DNA of 64,000 bases from Photobacterium angustum. GTDB lineage: Bacteria; Pseudomonadota; Gammaproteobacteria; Enterobacterales; Vibrionaceae. Where the stretch lies: contig NZ_PYOM01000005.1 in NCBI RefSeq assembly GCF_003026365.1, forward strand, positions 186,001-250,000, written 5' to 3'. Made by a program: the position numbers and the translations under genes. Numbering within the stretch: the first letter of the stretch is position 1; the number at the start of each line of letters is the position of its first letter. Shown here piece by piece: positions 54,726 to 62,740 of this stretch. The notes beneath the pieces were generated by a model. That model was not told the origin of the DNA. It made no database searches and saw only the letters and a list, made by a program, of their open reading frames with translations.

Positions 54726-55643
54726 ATGTATAGACCTTATCTAAAAATCACCAAACCCGGTATTATCGGCGGCAACTTAGTTGCCGCCATCGGTGGTGTG
54801 CTTCTCGCTTCTCAAGGCAATATCGATTGGCTATTACTGCTTGCTGTTTGTATGGGTACTAGCCTAATCGTTGCGTCTGGCTGTGTTTTCAACAACGTGA
54901 TCGATAAAGATATCGATCGCTTAATGAAACGCACCTGTGAAAGAGAGCTCGTTAAAAATGTTATACCTGTATCTCACGCGCTTATCTGGGCTACGGTATT
55001 AGGTTTGTCTGGCTTTTATATACTAAGCCAATTTACAACAACGGTTGCATTGCAATTTGGTGTGCTCGGGTTCGTTGTCTATGTCGGTTTATATAGCCTT
55101 TATTACAAACGTAAATCTGTTTACGGCACACTAATCGGCGGACTTTCAGGTGCATGTCCTCCAGTTATCGGTTATTGCGCTGTAACAGGTCACTTCGATG
55201 CAGGCGCTGCGATCTTATTCGTTACTTTCTGTATCTGGCAGCTTCCGCATTCCTATGCCATTGCCATTTACCGATTTGATGACTATAAAGCAGCATCCAT
55301 TCCAGTTCTACCTGTAGAAGTGGGAATCGCACGTGCTCGTTTACACATCATCGCTTACATCATTGCGTTTGCTGTTGCAGCTTTAGCACTTAACTACCTT
55401 GGTTATGCGGGCAGCTGGTATGCACTGGGTGTTGGTTTAGTTAGTCTTCACTGGTTATATATTGCCAAAGTGGGCTACCAAAAAGTGCCAGATGCGCAAT
55501 GGGGCAAACAAATGTTACTTTGCTCAATCGCTAACATCATGGTGTTTTGTTTACTTATTTCTCTCGACTTTTCGGCGGGAGACCTATCAGAAAATTATCA
55601 AGCTAGTAATACAGTAGTGTCTACTCTGCTGGAGCGAAGTTAA
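54726..55643 (+). CDS. cyoE: Protoheme IX farnesyltransferase (heme O synthase)
   Basis: A 305-residue polytopic prenyltransferase. The first aspartate-rich motif is NNVIDKDIDRLMKRTCERELVKN (CyoE type), the second is YRFDDYKAASIPVLPVEVG; KITKPGIIGGNLVAAIGG at the start and PPVIGYCAVTGHFD in the middle are typical. It turns haem b into haem o by adding farnesyl, for the CyoB active site. Twelve bases after cyoD; its end abuts the SCO gene by one shared base. Confidence 0.97.
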   Translation: MYRPYLKITKPGIIGGNLVAAIGGVLLASQGNIDWLLLLAVCMGTSLIVASGCVFNNVIDKDIDRLMKRTCERELVKNVIPVSHALIWATVLGLSGFYILSQFTTTVALQFGVLGFVVYVGLYSLYYKRKSVYGTLIGGLSGACPPVIGYCAVTGHFDAGAAILFVTFCIWQLPHSYAIAIYRFDDYKAASIPVLPVEVGIARARLHIIAYIIAFAVAALALNYLGYAGSWYALGVGLVSLHWLYIAKVGYQKVPDAQWGKQMLLCSIANIMVFCLLISLDFSAGDLSENYQASNTVVSTLLERS

Positions 55644-56263
55644 TGACGAAAAACCCTGTAAAAATTGTGCTCCTTCTTGGAGCACTTGCCCTCGCTGGCA
55701 TTTTCGCGCTTTACGTAAGTAACAGTACAACCCCGATTGGAGAAAAACAGAAAGCACTTAAAGATCTTGGCGGTGAGTTTCAGCTAAATAGCCTTGATGG
55801 CACCGTTAATCTTAACCAATTTAAAGGACAAACAGTCGTTCTTTACTTTGGATTCCTTAACTGTGCAGAAGTCTGCCCTTCTTCAATGGGCGTGATGGCA
55901 ACAGCTTTTTCCATGTTGCCACCAGAAGAATATGCAAACGTACAAGGTATCTTTATTAGTGTCGATCCAGGTCGTGATGACCTTGATTCTCTTGACAAGT
56001 TTGCTAAGCATTTTGATAACCGCATTAAGGGACTAACAGGAACAAAAGAAGAAATAGACGCCCTAACAGAACAGTATGGTGTTTACTTTGACTTAGTTGA
56101 TATGGAGTCTTCTGAACTTAGCTATACCGTTGACCACGCATCTCGTTTCTATATCATAAACCCAGAAGGAAAGCTGGTTGATGCAATGAGCCACACAACA
56201 ACACCTATCGAACTCGCGGCAGGTATTGACCGTGCTCATAGCAATGCCCTTGCTAATAACTAA
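55643..56263 (+). CDS. SCO1/SenC-family copper chaperone / thiol reductase
   Basis: A 206-residue protein with an N-terminal membrane anchor (VKIVLLLGALALAGIFALYVS) and a thioredoxin-fold domain facing the periplasm. The copper motif is CAEVCPSSMGVM (C-x3-C-P) and the third ligand His lies in TVDHASRFYIINPEGK. SCO proteins deliver copper or reduce the thiols of oxidase copper sites, usually the CuA centre. Here the neighbouring oxidase lacks CuA, so CuB delivery or another target is likely. The ATG overlaps the stop of cyoE. Confidence 0.94.
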   Translation: MTKNPVKIVLLLGALALAGIFALYVSNSTTPIGEKQKALKDLGGEFQLNSLDGTVNLNQFKGQTVVLYFGFLNCAEVCPSSMGVMATAFSMLPPEEYANVQGIFISVDPGRDDLDSLDKFAKHFDNRIKGLTGTKEEIDALTEQYGVYFDLVDMESSELSYTVDHASRFYIINPEGKLVDAMSHTTTPIELAAGIDRAHSNALANN

Positions 56264-56281
56264 AAATTTATAGGGAATATT

Positions 56282-56794
56282 ATGAAAAAGACCGTATTAT
56301 CGATCGCATTTGCACTCGCTGCATTCCAAGCTTCTGCACATGACCATAGTACACACGATCACAGTGGGCATGATGCTGCTGCCGCTGACACGAAAACATA
56401 CCATGAAGTACAAACTATTAATGACGTACTTACGGTTGAAAATGCCCGTGCTAAAGCAACTATTCCAGGGGTAAAGGTTAGCGCTGGTTATATGAAGATC
56501 ACCAACGATACCGATGAGCCTATTCGTCTTGTAGAAGCAAAATCATCTATCGCAAAACACACTGAGATCCATCGTATGTTTATGCGTGATAGTCAGATGG
56601 CGATGCGTAAAGTTGATTCGCTTGAGATCCCTGCAAATGGCTCTGTTGAACTAAAACCAAAAGATTACCACCTCATGTTTATGGGTGTTAAAGAAGCTTT
56701 AAAGCCAGGTCAAGAAATCAAAGTGACTTTAGTTGCTGACAACGGTGAAAAGTTTGACGTGCAATTAACTGTTATGCCGATGACCAAGTATTGA
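56282..56794 (+). CDS. PCuAC-type periplasmic copper chaperone
   Basis: A 170-residue protein with a signal peptide (MKKTVLSIAFALAAFQASA) and just after it a histidine-rich stretch (HDHSTHDHSGHD). The cupredoxin-like domain has the family's Cu(I) ligands in AKHTEIHRMFMRD...MAMRKV and KPKDYHLMFMG (H(M)x10Mx21HxM). PCuAC proteins supply copper for oxidase assembly with SCO. Gene order SCO-PCuAC behind cyoE, 18 bases apart, supports a joint role. The His-rich N-terminus may add metal storage. Confidence 0.93.
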   Translation: MKKTVLSIAFALAAFQASAHDHSTHDHSGHDAAAADTKTYHEVQTINDVLTVENARAKATIPGVKVSAGYMKITNDTDEPIRLVEAKSSIAKHTEIHRMFMRDSQMAMRKVDSLEIPANGSVELKPKDYHLMFMGVKEALKPGQEIKVTLVADNGEKFDVQLTVMPMTKY

Positions 56795-56808
56795 TTCGGA
56801 GTATAAAT

Positions 56809-57306
56809 ATGAAGTTATTTGCTTGTGTGCTAGGTTCGCTGATCGCGTTACCAAGCTTGTTTAATGTCGCTCAAGCGAAGACATCAATGGACAGTATTCT
56901 TGAGAGCCAAGCTATCCCCTGCTCTTCTGAACTGAGGGATTTGGCAACAGTCACGTTGAAAGAGAATCCTCATAGAATGCTGCCCTACGTTAGTAAATCT
57001 GATGATGTGCATCTTTTCAATGCGCTGGCTGTAACCACTTATCGTGATCGTCAAAGCCATGTGACTTTTCATGGCGTGAAAAATATCGAAGGTGGATGTG
57101 ATACTTCAGTTACTGAAAGCTATATTTTGCAAACTTCTTGTGCTGATGCCCGCCATGAAGCTTTTAGCAAATGGGACTTCGAAGGGAAACTGAATGAACA
57201 TACCTACGTGCTTAAAAGCAAAAAGGTTATTGGTAAGCAAGCGTTTCTAACAGAGCAGTTCTCAAACTTTTGCTTAGTAACGACACGACAAGTGATTAGT
57301 AACTAA
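56809..57306 (+). CDS. Exported protein of unknown function at the end of the cyo operon
   Basis: A 165-residue protein from ATG 56809 (MKLFACVLGSLIALPSLFNVAQA, a signal peptide); a start at 56791 adds six residues and overlaps the PCuAC gene. The mature part has four cysteines (IPCSSEL, GGCDTS, TSCADA and NFCLVT), likely two disulfides. No family is recognised. The position 14 bases after the copper chaperone gene and before the operon terminator suggests a part in oxidase assembly or copper handling. Confidence 0.75.
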   Translation: MKLFACVLGSLIALPSLFNVAQAKTSMDSILESQAIPCSSELRDLATVTLKENPHRMLPYVSKSDDVHLFNALAVTTYRDRQSHVTFHGVKNIEGGCDTSVTESYILQTSCADARHEAFSKWDFEGKLNEHTYVLKSKKVIGKQAFLTEQFSNFCLVTTRQVISN

Positions 57307-57326
57307 CTATAGCCACAATCAGTATC

Positions 57327-57368
57327 AATGCCCTGTTTCTTGATTATTCAAGTACAGGGCATTTTTTA
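57327..57368 (+). terminator. Terminator of the cyo-SCO-PCuAC operon
   Basis: Ten-base perfect stem aatgccctgt / acagggcatt with a 17-base loop and then tttttata; 20 bases after the last stop. Confidence 0.85.
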
Positions 57369-57395
57369 TATTCTTCACAAAAGGAAGTATTAACG

Positions 57396-57761
57396 TTAGC
57401 CGTTATACCCTTTGTTTGAAGTCAGTTTCGCTAAACCTTTCACCACGCGGAAGATAGACCAAATCCAGACTGCAATCGCTAAGAAATAGCCAACAACAAC
57501 TAATGTTAGTATGCCGCAAATAATCGATAAGCCTAACCCCCACCAGAACGTTGTTGTGATATTGCTGTAGTGATCAGCAAAGATAGTCCCTTGCGCATCA
57601 CCCTTTTTCACCATTGCCCAAATTGCACCAACGAACCAGAAAACCCCTGTAAACAAACCAAGAATCATCAAGCCATAGGCAATTAATGCGTTTGTTTTTG
57701 CGGCTTCATCTTTTACTGTCATGGCTGAATTAACCACTACCTCTTCTTGCATCTCTGACAT
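57396..57761 (-). CDS. Small membrane protein (DUF4870-like)
   Basis: A 121-residue protein with three hydrophobic segments (IAYGLMILGLFTGVFWFVGAIW, WWGLGLSIICGILTLVVVGYF, LAIAVWIWSIFRVVKGLAKL). The start is charged (MSEMQEEVVVNSAMTVKDEAAKTN) and the loop after the first helix reads VKKGDAQGTIFADHYSN, which resembles DUF4870/TIGR-type small membrane proteins. Function unknown. It is convergent with the cyo operon and divergent from the pepT remnant. Confidence 0.75.
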   Translation of the reverse strand: MSEMQEEVVVNSAMTVKDEAAKTNALIAYGLMILGLFTGVFWFVGAIWAMVKKGDAQGTIFADHYSNITTTFWWGLGLSIICGILTLVVVGYFLAIAVWIWSIFRVVKGLAKLTSNKGYNG

Positions 57762-57871
57762 GTAAAACTCCTAAAGTTGTCAGCTAATCATCCGATCAAA
57801 TAATGGTGAAAATACTATATAGGTCTTTTTTTACTCGCAACGTAATACCTTGCTATGCAACGAGATACACA

Positions 57872-58430
57872 ATGTTATTCGACGAATATCTAAATTCATT
57901 ATTAATGGCACATCAATTCATCAGCATGTTGCCAGCAGGTGAAGCACCACAGTATACCGAAGGGCGCGAAGGTTATTACTGGGTAAAAGAAATGACAGGC
58001 AACAGTGCTAAAACAGTACTTAAACTTGATATTCGTGATTTCAGCCAACAGGGCTATCGTGATCGCATGGCATTTTTACAAAACCTTGCCGATAGCTGTG
58101 CCACATTGTGGGGGGAATCTACCATCTCGATTCAATTGGATAACCGCTACGAGAATGTCGCAAATAGTTTAGAAGGTGAAGCGAGATTCCCTATCTATAT
58201 TGCCAAAGAAGCTTACACACGCAATAACATAGCGATGAACGCGATCCCAATGCGAGGGCGGCTATGATGGCGCAGTGTTGTCACAAAAAGGCTTACCTTG
58301 CCCTAACCTTTTCACTGGGGCACATAACTTCCATTCTATTTATGAATATCTGCCGGTTAAATCGCTACAAGCAGCCAGTTCTGTTGTAACAGAGATAATC
58401 AAAATCACCTGCGAGCGATACAGTCAATAA
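57872..58430 (+). pseudogene. pepT: pepT (peptidase T) remnant: 5'-truncated and frameshifted
   Basis: The frame encodes LLMAHQFISMLPAGEAPQYT and EGREGYYWVKEM, IRDFSQQGYRDRMAF, and LDNRYENVANSL, matching the C-terminal half of M20 tripeptidase PepT from about residue 225. At 58256-58258 one extra G makes the frame end as MRGRL*; in the +1 frame the sequence continues GGYDGAVLSQKGLPCPNLFTG, AHNFHSIYEYLPVK to the stop at 58428-58430. The N-terminal half with the first zinc ligands is gone. So the gene lost its 5' half and took a one-base insertion. Confidence 0.88.
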
Positions 58431-58474
58431 GCTAATAAACTTATAACTACGCCGTTTAGTAGGCTCTTATTAAT

Positions 58475-58503
58475 AAAAAAACCGATCGAACGATCGGTTT
58501 TTT
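58475..58503. terminator. Terminator between the pepT remnant and hamB
   Basis: Stem aaaaaaccgatcg / cgatcggtttttt, perfect, with loop aa. It lies between convergent gene ends (58430 plus, 58522 minus) and could serve both. Confidence 0.9.
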
Positions 58504-58521
58504 ATTCAGACTGAATAATAA

Positions 58522-60798
58522 TTATGGTAAGTACCAATCAACAAGATCTCTCACATTACTTTGGCAATTAAAAATTTCAGGTTTAAATAAAATATTTTCT
58601 TCTGTAATTAACTCAACATAATTAGATATTTCTTTAATTTCTTCAGGTGGAAAGCCATAACGCAATAACAATGTATAAGTAGTATCGTTAGTTCCATATC
58701 GTAACAATTCAGCCATTTTAAGTGCTCTTGGATCCTTTGTAATTGTATGAAAAATATTAAATGCACCAATAAATACATCTGATAATGAAAATGAAATTAC
58801 GGTATCTAGATAATCATAAGTATCGAATACCACTGCATCGTAGCTTACATCTTTAGATTTTATTTCTTTAAATAGAGGGTACTCATTAATAAGACCACTA
58901 TCTGGTAATTTATTAGCTGGTTGACTGAACTTTGCATATAAATTTTGATCTTGGCCACGATTAGCAAGATAAGCATATCTAATTCCAACAATCTCTTTAA
59001 AGCTTCGCCCCTGTATTACATGGAAAAAGATTTCAATTGCTGTATTGAATACATTCCGCTCACCTGCATATAATTTTCTATCTAAAGAAATCTCATAAAT
59101 ATATCTCAAACAATCTTTAACTATAATTCTATTGTCTCTATTCTTTTCACCAAATAGATTAACACCAAATTCGGTTCCATATATCAAAGATAAAATATCA
59201 TCCATTAGTTTAATGGCTTGATCTGAAGATAATCTCTCTACTTTGGTTGACGGTAAATTCATCGACTCATTGAATGTTCCATCAATTATCGAAGATATTA
59301 ATTCCCTCTCATCATCCATCCCTTCTACATCCTGCTCAAGTAAAGATTCTTCTGATAATATAAAAGGGGTATTTAAACGTTCTGATAATAATATCGGATT
59401 TTTGGTATAAACATAACCAAAATCAAAAATAGCATCTTTAGATAATCTTCCACTTCTACCAATTAAGTTCTTAAATGCCAGTGCTCTATCTGCTTCATCA
59501 CCGCCTAACATTCTCATATTATCTAACCACACTACATCAAATGGCATATTAATACCTTGCGCTAACGTACTAGTGGCAAAACAAATTTTTGCAAAACCTA
59601 ATCGAATAAAGTCTTCAATCAAAAAGCGAACTTCAAGAGGAACAGATCCATGATGAATTACTACCCCTTTTTTCAACAAAGCAACAAGATTAGAGTGATG
59701 GTCTTGTTCATTCGCACCAATTAGAACTTCTACTTCTTCAATCAAAGAGATTGCTTGAGCATCTAAAATAACATCAAATTTATCTACATATTTTTGAAAC
59801 TCATTTATAAAATCACCTCGATAAAGAGACGCTTTCGAGACGTACACCAAAACTGTATGCTTGCCATCAAATGCTATTTTTTCAAATTTTTCTTCTAATT
59901 GAATACTATTTCGAACAAGATGCCCTTTATCTTTGAATGGTGAGAAATAATAGTCTTTTTTATTATTGTGCCCAAATATAAAAGCCTTACCTACTGTATT
60001 ATGTTGATATGATCTAGCATAAGACAAATTTTCATTTAAATTATGCTTTTTCATTTGAGCATCGGGATTATCAACAAAAGGGTGTGCAAAAACCAATTTC
60101 GCATTTGGATAAGCTCGTTGTACACGTCTAACTAAAACATCAAAGATAACACCTCTTTCTGCCTCTTCTGAAACCTGCGCTTCATCAAAAAAGAATAGAG
60201 ATATATCTAACTTATTTACATATGAAAACAACTCTCTAGCTCTTTCAGGAGTAAGAACAAAAATTCTTCTCAATGATCGGCTTGTAAATACATGATCAAC
60301 AAAAGAGGAAATCATCACTGTTTTATCATTTTTAAACCTATCCCGAAGAGTTGTCATATACTCAGCAATTAACGCTCGTGATGGTACAACAATAACGCTA
60401 TCTTTCTCTTGCTCGAATATATAATCTCTGATGGAAAATGATTTTCCTGCACTAGTAGGTGCTGAAATTGATGTATACCTATAATCCTCTACTGCCTGTC
60501 GTACACTGGCTTGAACAGGGGTCAATAGCGCACCAAATCTCTTTTTATTCTCTTGTCCAATACCTGAAAGTAAAAATGAAAATAGATCTGACGGGCTCTC
60601 ATTCTTATAAAATAAGCCTAATACAGATAATAACCTCTCTTCATAGTTCTTAAATACCTCAATATGAAAAAGTTTGTAATACGTAATAGCTTGGATTACT
60701 TCATTATTGATAGGTCCTTCTTTATGAAGTCTTTCAATTAAGCAACTAACGCTAGAATTAGGCTCTGTATCTGACTTTATTTCCAGAATATTTAACAT
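58522..60798 (-). CDS. hamB: HamB-like Ski2-family helicase of a Hachiman anti-phage system
   Basis: A 758-residue superfamily-2 helicase. In order: a Q-motif-like LLTPVQASV (residues 91-99), Walker A SAPTSAGKS (112-120), VVPSRALIAEY (motif Ia), the Walker B box FFFDEAQ (DEAQ, 202-208), VVIHHGSVPLEVR (379-391), CFATSTLAQGINMPFDVVW (406-424) and motif VI NLIGRSGRLS (444-453). The C-terminal 300 residues have no clear domain. Its ATG overlaps the end of the DUF1837 gene by 7 bases. In Hachiman, HamB scans DNA with ATP and holds the HamA nuclease silent until phage activity frees it. At 758 residues it seems shorter than typical HamB. Very A+T-rich codon use compared with neighbours. Confidence 0.82.
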   Translation of the reverse strand: MLNILEIKSDTEPNSSVSCLIERLHKEGPINNEVIQAITYYKLFHIEVFKNYEERLLSVLGLFYKNESPSDLFSFLLSGIGQENKKRFGALLTPVQASVRQAVEDYRYTSISAPTSAGKSFSIRDYIFEQEKDSVIVVPSRALIAEYMTTLRDRFKNDKTVMISSFVDHVFTSRSLRRIFVLTPERARELFSYVNKLDISLFFFDEAQVSEEAERGVIFDVLVRRVQRAYPNAKLVFAHPFVDNPDAQMKKHNLNENLSYARSYQHNTVGKAFIFGHNNKKDYYFSPFKDKGHLVRNSIQLEEKFEKIAFDGKHTVLVYVSKASLYRGDFINEFQKYVDKFDVILDAQAISLIEEVEVLIGANEQDHHSNLVALLKKGVVIHHGSVPLEVRFLIEDFIRLGFAKICFATSTLAQGINMPFDVVWLDNMRMLGGDEADRALAFKNLIGRSGRLSKDAIFDFGYVYTKNPILLSERLNTPFILSEESLLEQDVEGMDDERELISSIIDGTFNESMNLPSTKVERLSSDQAIKLMDDILSLIYGTEFGVNLFGEKNRDNRIIVKDCLRYIYEISLDRKLYAGERNVFNTAIEIFFHVIQGRSFKEIVGIRYAYLANRGQDQNLYAKFSQPANKLPDSGLINEYPLFKEIKSKDVSYDAVVFDTYDYLDTVISFSLSDVFIGAFNIFHTITKDPRALKMAELLRYGTNDTTYTLLLRYGFPPEEIKEISNYVELITEENILFKPEIFNCQSNVRDLVDWYLP

Positions 60799-61496
60799 AC
60801 AACAACTCCAACTAAATAAGCATATTGAACCTTACTTAGTAAATCTGATGCGTTAATGCTCTCTATGGCATTCTGCATTATCAGATTATAGTTTTCTGAA
60901 TTTATTGAGAATGCAGCAATAGCCCCATACTTATCATCATCAAGATTACTAATTGACTGAACAGATGTAAGGTTAATTAAGTGCACACGATCTCTGAAGT
61001 GTTTCTCTTCATTTATAAATCGTTCGGCTTGAGGTATAGCTAAACCATGTGGATTTTTGTTTCCAGAAAACTTAGCTTCTCCAAAGTTAATTAATTGAGC
61101 ATTGCATTCTGTATGAAAATCAAAACCTTCATTTTGTTTAAGTTGTGGTTTCCAAATTTCAGCGATCGGTAATACTTTATGATCAAAAATCATAGCTAAT
61201 GATCTCGCTGAACTAATTGATACCATCACCTCTCCAAATTCAGCGCCAAGTTCATTATCGTCAGAGAAATCCTTAAAAATTGATACTAAAGCTTCAGCTG
61301 TATCACGAGCTGTATACTCATAAGACCGTCGTGTTCCTCTGTCTAACTCAAGCATCCAAGACTCATCAAGGACAGACTTTGACAGTTGTTCTGATATTTT
61401 TGTTAAATCATCAACTTTCACAATACAAGCTTTAACTTTATTGTCATCAAAATAGCATTCGTGATTACAACCCCAATCATTATCTCTTTTACTCAA
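60792..61496 (-). CDS. hamA: HamA-like DUF1837 nuclease of a Hachiman anti-phage system
   Basis: A 234-residue protein starting at TTG 61496; no in-frame ATG is near and a stop lies directly upstream. The core is ELGAEFGEVMVSI (Glu 86/89), then KQNEGFDFHTE with Asp 126 and INFGEAKFSGN with Glu 140 and Lys 142: the E...D...ExK set of the PD-(D/E)XK nuclease fold found in DUF1837. Downstream AIPQAERFINEEKHFRDRVHLINL is helical. With the overlapping helicase gene this gives the Hachiman pair HamA-HamB. In known systems HamA cuts DNA without sequence preference once released, killing the infected cell. Related pairings exist, so the family call rests on the visible motifs and gene order. Confidence 0.82.
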   Translation of the reverse strand: MSKRDNDWGCNHECYFDDNKVKACIVKVDDLTKISEQLSKSVLDESWMLELDRGTRRSYEYTARDTAEALVSIFKDFSDDNELGAEFGEVMVSISSARSLAMIFDHKVLPIAEIWKPQLKQNEGFDFHTECNAQLINFGEAKFSGNKNPHGLAIPQAERFINEEKHFRDRVHLINLTSVQSISNLDDDKYGAIAAFSINSENYNLIMQNAIESINASDLLSKVQYAYLVGVVVC

Positions 61497-61865
61497 CTAC
61501 GTCACCAACTAACTTATAATTATATTACCAGTATTGTAATGTCTAATTATCAATACACAAAGAACGTTATTTTGCCATTTAATTTATTTTTATGTCCACG
61601 CTATAATACTGATAACATGAGTGATTTCATGAAAATAAGAATAATGAGCTATTAACAAAACAACACCATAAAAAAAGACAAGGTAATGCTTAAAAGCATA
61701 AACAACATCCCTTTTAAGCATTAAGTTTCTTATATAAAATTTATCTTATTGTATTTATGCTATTTAGTTAATTTGTTGTATATGAATCTGTAAATTCAGT
61801 ATCACTAGCCCTTCAACACATCATCCTTTATGATTAATTCCTCTCTTTCATCAATGGAATGAACT
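61497..61865. other. Intergenic region between hamA and the LysR gene
   Basis: About 370 bases, A+T-rich, without a supportable gene. It holds the hamA promoter (minus) and the LysR promoter (plus), and one inverted repeat at 61686-61723 described separately. No integrase, transposase or direct repeat is seen at this edge of the defence locus. Confidence 0.5.
61686..61723. terminator. Perfect inverted repeat in the hamA-LysR gap
   Basis: Twelve-base arms aatgcttaaaag / cttttaagcatt with a 14-base loop. Rich in A and T, followed by aagtttc; may be a weak terminator or a regulator site. Confidence 0.5.
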
Positions 61866-62714
61866 ATGTTACTCGAAGGTATTGAAACCTTATTAGTGCT
61901 AGCAGAAGAAGGCACCATGAGCCGTACGGGTAGCCGTTTGTATATCAGCCAATCCGCAGTGAGCAAACGGATTGCCAAGCTAGAGGCGACATTAGGCACT
62001 AAGCTGATCATACCTGCGGGTCGATTAATTAAGCTAACCCCTGACGCCCATGCGCTGATTAACAATGTAGGGCCGAGTTTTAATGAAATTCGAGGGCTGA
62101 TTTTTGAACATCAGAATTTAGACGATCAAAGCATTATTACGATTGATTGCTCTGAAACCTTAGTCGCGGGTTATTTATCACAAGCGATGGGGCAATATTT
62201 CCAGCACGATAAATACATTTCAATTACCACTCACCATACCCCAGTGATTGTCGAAAACGTGCAATCTGGTAAGGCATCTATTGGTTTTTGTGCGGGACAT
62301 CTACCTGCAAACTATAGTTTTATTGCCGAGCATTTAATCGATGAGCCTTTTAAGGTGGTATTTAACCAACCTTTGACGGCATTACCGAAAGCGTTAGTGG
62401 TGAATGATTTAAAAAACCCATCTAATTACTCTCAAGCTGCTATTTTGCAAAAAGTTGGGATTGCACCATTAATGGAGATGGATTCTTACACTGCCGCAGC
62501 ACAGTTAGCCTTGGCTGGTATGGCACCAGCACTTGTGCCTTTATCGATTGTGAACACACTCAAGATTGAAGATACGTTCTGTTTTGATTTTGAAGCGTTA
62601 TCTGGCTTAACCCGCCCTATTAATCTGATTTATCGTCAAAATAGTTACAAGCTACCTAGGGTGAAAAAACTGGTTAAGACTATTGCTGATGTTGTGATCC
62701 CAAAAACAATTTAA
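61866..62714 (+). CDS. LysR-family transcriptional regulator
   Basis: A 282-residue regulator. The N-terminal winged HTH is LEGIETLLVLAEEGTMSRTGSRLYISQSAVSKRIAKLEATLGTKLIIPAGRLIKLTP, typical of LysR. The substrate-binding domain follows with SIITIDCSETLVAGYLSQAM, VENVQSGKASIGFCAGH and a C-terminal LALAGMAPALVPLSIVNTL. The inducer is unknown. It has its own promoter in the gap to hamA and is convergent with the CHASE-GGDEF gene. Composition is nearer the chromosomal average than that of hamAB. Confidence 0.9.
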   Translation: MLLEGIETLLVLAEEGTMSRTGSRLYISQSAVSKRIAKLEATLGTKLIIPAGRLIKLTPDAHALINNVGPSFNEIRGLIFEHQNLDDQSIITIDCSETLVAGYLSQAMGQYFQHDKYISITTHHTPVIVENVQSGKASIGFCAGHLPANYSFIAEHLIDEPFKVVFNQPLTALPKALVVNDLKNPSNYSQAAILQKVGIAPLMEMDSYTAAAQLALAGMAPALVPLSIVNTLKIEDTFCFDFEALSGLTRPINLIYRQNSYKLPRVKKLVKTIADVVIPKTI

Positions 62715-62740
62715 CTGATCACTACCCCCGAGTAGAAACG

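Noticed and set aside
49635..58503. Nearly the same ccgatc hairpin at 49635-49662 and 58475-58503, first thought to be a repeat pair
   Set aside because: Both are simple terminators with A/T flanks; similarity does not extend beyond the stem.
58522..60798. AbpB-type helicase as an alternative to HamB
   Set aside because: AbpAB has a different, longer partner; the overlapping gene here has DUF1837-like nuclease motifs, which favours Hachiman, though only an HMM search can settle it.
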